A DNA stretch of 64,000 bases, from contig SKCR01041707.1 in the NCBI GenBank assembly GCA_019454045.1, positions 37,501 through 101,500 on the forward strand, in the 5' to 3' direction. A program made the translations under genes and the position numbers. Below, in pieces: positions 61,301 through 64,000 of the stretch; the stretch's first letter is position 1, and each line of letters opens with the position of its first letter. Below the pieces are notes generated by a model, which saw only the letters and a program-made list of their open reading frames with translations, searched no databases and was not told where the DNA came from. Origin of the DNA: Zanthoxylum bungeanum. Taxonomy: Eukaryota > Streptophyta > Magnoliopsida > Sapindales > Rutaceae.

Positions 61301-61830
61301 CCTCTGTCCTGATTCTCATAGTAAAGTTACCTTCAACAAGGTCTTTACGTATATCAAGTAGCTGTACCCTTAGCCTTCCTAGTTCTATTCTTCTTCATCT
61401 TTGTAGATTTTGAAGACTCGACAACATTTACTTCAGCACTGGGCTTACGAGTATCCACAAGTATGGACTCGTAGTGGTGAGCTCATTAAGCAGCTGGGTC
61501 AACGTAAAAGTCAACTTGTTCATAACAAAGTTGCTTTTAAACTGCAGGAAACTCTTCGGAAGAGTTTCCATTATCATGGTCACCTGGCTACGCTCGTCAA
61601 TACGAGCTGCATGAGTCTCGGCAGTGTTGAGATAGGTCATCATCCTTAAGACGTGCTCTCGGATTGATGTCCCATCTTTCATCCTAGCAGTCATCGCTGA
61701 GACCATGGTCTCATGATGTTGATGCTCCGAAGGCTGCCCGAAAATGTCATGCAATGACTCAATCATCTGATATCCTGAAGCCATGGGTTCATGTTTTGCA
61801 GTAAGAACCTTAGACATCACTACTAGCAAG
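58370..61830 (-). pseudogene. Copia element C2 gag-pol relic
   Basis: Domains leftward: Gag (HETMVSAMTARMKDGTSIRE, VLRMMTYLN, 61428-61829), GAG-pre-integrase (CESCLEGKMTKRHF, 60710-60931), integrase (near 60480-60620), a TFPHMGCPAHVLKN segment (60151-60333), reverse transcriptase (CKWIYKRKMGADGKVQTSNA at 59682-59903, LYVDDILLIGNDVK at 59336) and RNase H (GYTDSDFQTDVDSRKSTSGS, 58408-58827). The protease region is missing or replaced by AT-rich non-coding DNA at about 61110-61290. Many stops and shifts; not functional. Confidence 0.9.
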
Positions 61831-63423
61831 TAGCAGCGGGCTTTCTAAAAGCATCCGCGATTGACAAAGATCTTGACTTTGGCCAACAAACCAGTGCCAA
61901 TCTTGGATCTTGAGAATGAATCATTCAATGGAAGGAAAACGCTTAATATTTGTTGAGGGTTTTTCGCGTAATTGGCAACCAATTAATTATCTTTGATTAG
62001 GTCTCATCATACACCCTTAAGCATGCATTCTAAAAGCATAATAAGGCGCGATAAATAAATTAATAATGATATGCGGATGGATATCTCACAAATTGTTCCT
62101 AGAACAAATCACTCTATTTCCTCTCCCTGGCTAGCACTATTATTTCTTCTACCCAATTACATAATACATCAAAGAAACCTCATTACATTGAGGGGAATTG
62201 GTGATAAGAGAATTACAAAGAATCGAGAGATAAAGGCTGGACACGCAGGTCCAATTTAATAAATTCTAAATTTATTACAATAATTTCCAAAATTTCCCTC
62301 ACCCATCTAATATCCATCTGATATACATTATTCATACAACACATCCATGTATTCACACAAAGCATGTTATTCAATCAATCTAATCCAATTAATTAATATT
62401 TGAATTAAGTGATCATCCAATGTTCAAACAACGATTTGATTTGCGCAAGTCCAACTCGTTTAAGAATAAGCACTCAAAGTACGAATTCTTGAATTATATC
62501 GAACTACAATTTTAAATCTGATTTAATTTGTATTCAATACTAATTCTTTATTTAATTCCAAATTAAATAATTACACTTTTAATGCGCCTTTACGACTTAG
62601 ATTCTAAATCTAATTTTAATGGGTCTCAAAGCCCAATTAACATCCAATGTCAATTTAATTAAAGTCCAATGGGCTTTCAATTAATTTATCAAGGCATGGA
62701 CTTTGGCCACCAAAGCCCAATAAGGAATCACCATTTGCCAAAAAATTAATTTTGGTCCATTGGGCCCAATTAATTATTTAAAGGCCCATATATTATATTT
62801 GGACTTAATGGAATGGTTTAGCCCCAATTTGGATCCAATCCAATCGTCCTAAACCAACTTGGCTCAACCAAGCCCATTAGGCCCAAATACAACAATTTTA
62901 GCCCAATTCCAAATTAAGCCTAACTAATTAAATTTTAATATTCCAAAAATCACAATTAAATTAATTAAAGTGTATTGCACTAATTAATTATTTAAATTAA
63001 CATTTCCAAAACATCAATTTAATTAATTAATCATGCATTATTATATTCAACACATGTCCAACATTATTGAAACAAAATCAACTCATTTTCATGCTTTAAT
63101 GGTCACGACAATTAGAGATTTTTTTCCCATTAATTTTGATTTCAATCCAATTAAATCACAAATCAATTTATACATGCAATTTAAACACATCCAATGGTTT
63201 AAAAAACAAAAAATCACCATGACCTAGGATCTATATACATTCGGCCAAGCCTAAGAATTTTTGGAAAATTAATCCAATTAATTTTTATCAAATTGATCAT
63301 GCATAACACTTAGTTATCATTATATAAGCATACTCAAACAAACAATTTGATCAAATCATGCTCAAATAAAAAATACCCAAATTCAAGTATATAAACCCTA
63401 AGTTCATTTCATACTCAAAATAG
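61831..63423 (-). other. Leader-like region right of copia C2 gag
   Basis: The N-terminal part of gag is not recognisable here. The region is non-coding, AT-rich and ends at a copia primer-binding site, as a leader would. It contains a cluster of TGGGC(C/T) motifs at 62629-62910. A junction between different elements inside it cannot be excluded. Confidence 0.45.
62629..62910. promoter_or_regulatory. Cluster of TGGGC(C/T) (site II-like) motifs
   Basis: About nine occurrences of GCCCA/TGGGC on either strand in 280 bp, including the palindrome TTGGGCCCAA near 62760. TCP factors bind such motifs in plant promoters. Whether it acts here is unknown. Confidence 0.4.
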
Positions 63424-63436
63424 GCTCATGATACCA
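63424..63436 (-). other. Copia primer-binding site
   Basis: On the minus strand this reads TGGTATCATGAGC, next to the LTR end at 63438. It resembles the initiator-tRNA-Met site TGGTATCAGAGC. Confidence 0.7.
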
Positions 63437-63437
63437 T

Positions 63438-64000
63438 TGTTGGTCTCTAAGATCATCCCAAGAATATTTCAAGCATGATAAAAGTGTGAATACTAAAGAA
63501 AGTATAGCGGAAATATACTTACTTTGATCGGTTATAGGATGTGTAGTAAACAAAATTTTGCTCTCTATGAAGTTGTTCCAAGCTCCTCCAAAGTTGTGTA
63601 TCAAGCTCCAAGCTTAATCTTTGATTCCAAGCTCAATGGGAAAAGTTTCCCTAACACCTTAGTATGATCCTTGAAAGTGCTAGCTTGAAAGAAAAAATTG
63701 CAACAAATTTTTCTTCCTTTGGAGAGGTTCACGACAATGGCTATATGGAGAGAGAGAAGTGATTTTCAATTTGTGTAAAGTGTTTACTTGTTTTGAATTT
63801 CCAAAATCCAAAGTTGGTAAAAGTCTTTCACCTTTACAAAATGTGTATTACAAGTTACCAAAAAAATCTCTACTAACTTCCATTAAATAAAAGTTAAGTA
63901 AATAACTAATGATGTGACTTGTTGTGGGCCCCACTTGATTTTAATTTCGTTATGAAATCTAATTTCATATAATATATCGAATATATTATTTAATCTATTA
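63438..64000 (-). mobile_element. Copia 5' LTR, cut by the window edge
   Basis: It starts (plus strand) TGTTGGTCTCTAAG beside the primer site, with agcggaaatatac shortly after. Only the U5/R side is in the window. It does not match the corresponding end of the 3' LTR at 56200 beyond the short agcggaaat motif. Confidence 0.7.

Overview
This window reads as nuclear DNA of a flowering plant, most likely a eudicot. It holds a few intron-rich genes with plant-specific architecture in a very AT-rich background that is largely transposable elements. The lineage cannot be fixed from sequence alone.

Gene islands. The left island carries three minus-strand genes: TAF6, a general transcription factor subunit (4174-8742, 12 coding exons); eIF1A, a translation initiation factor (11418-11855, intronless coding region); and a DUF1664 membrane/coiled-coil protein (13186-16500, 11 exons). 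A broken EF-hand gene (3572-3934) lies beside the 3' end of TAF6. The middle island carries IBR5, a dual-specificity phosphatase of auxin signalling (37394-40718, plus strand), facing an orphan terminal exon (41234-41364, minus strand). The right island is a secreted GDSL esterase/lipase (49864-52737). I rebuilt the exons of TAF6, DUF1664, IBR5 and the GDSL gene by hand; GT/AG boundaries and phases are consistent throughout. These genes have no evident shared pathway.

Mobile DNA. The window opens in a decayed Ty3/gypsy polyprotein. From 17 to 23 kb a MULE transposase relic is split by a copia-type LTR, which is itself split by a gypsy-type solo LTR. From 23.5 to 36.9 kb a small non-autonomous LTR element (two LTRs, about 1.4 kb inside, no pol) has been entered by a full-length copia element (25445-34694). 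From 41.6 to 45.6 kb a copia relic is split by a 2 kb solo LTR with a perfect 5-bp target duplication. A second copy of the 18.8 kb solo LTR lies at 46827-48199. At 53.7-64 kb there is another solo LTR, a gypsy LTR fragment and a decayed copia element running off the right edge. Four copies of one tRNA-type SINE family are scattered through introns and intergenic DNA, each with flanking direct repeats.

Most unusual signals. Several unrelated LTRs carry clusters of short palindromes just upstream of near-identical TATA boxes: GGCGCC in one family, a spaced GTTCGAAC array in another, CACGTG G-boxes in a third, and a single hairpin in a fourth. A CCGCC/GGCTGG repeat module is shared by the non-autonomous element and the G-box LTR. 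A 28-bp direct repeat flanks the insertion in the MULE.
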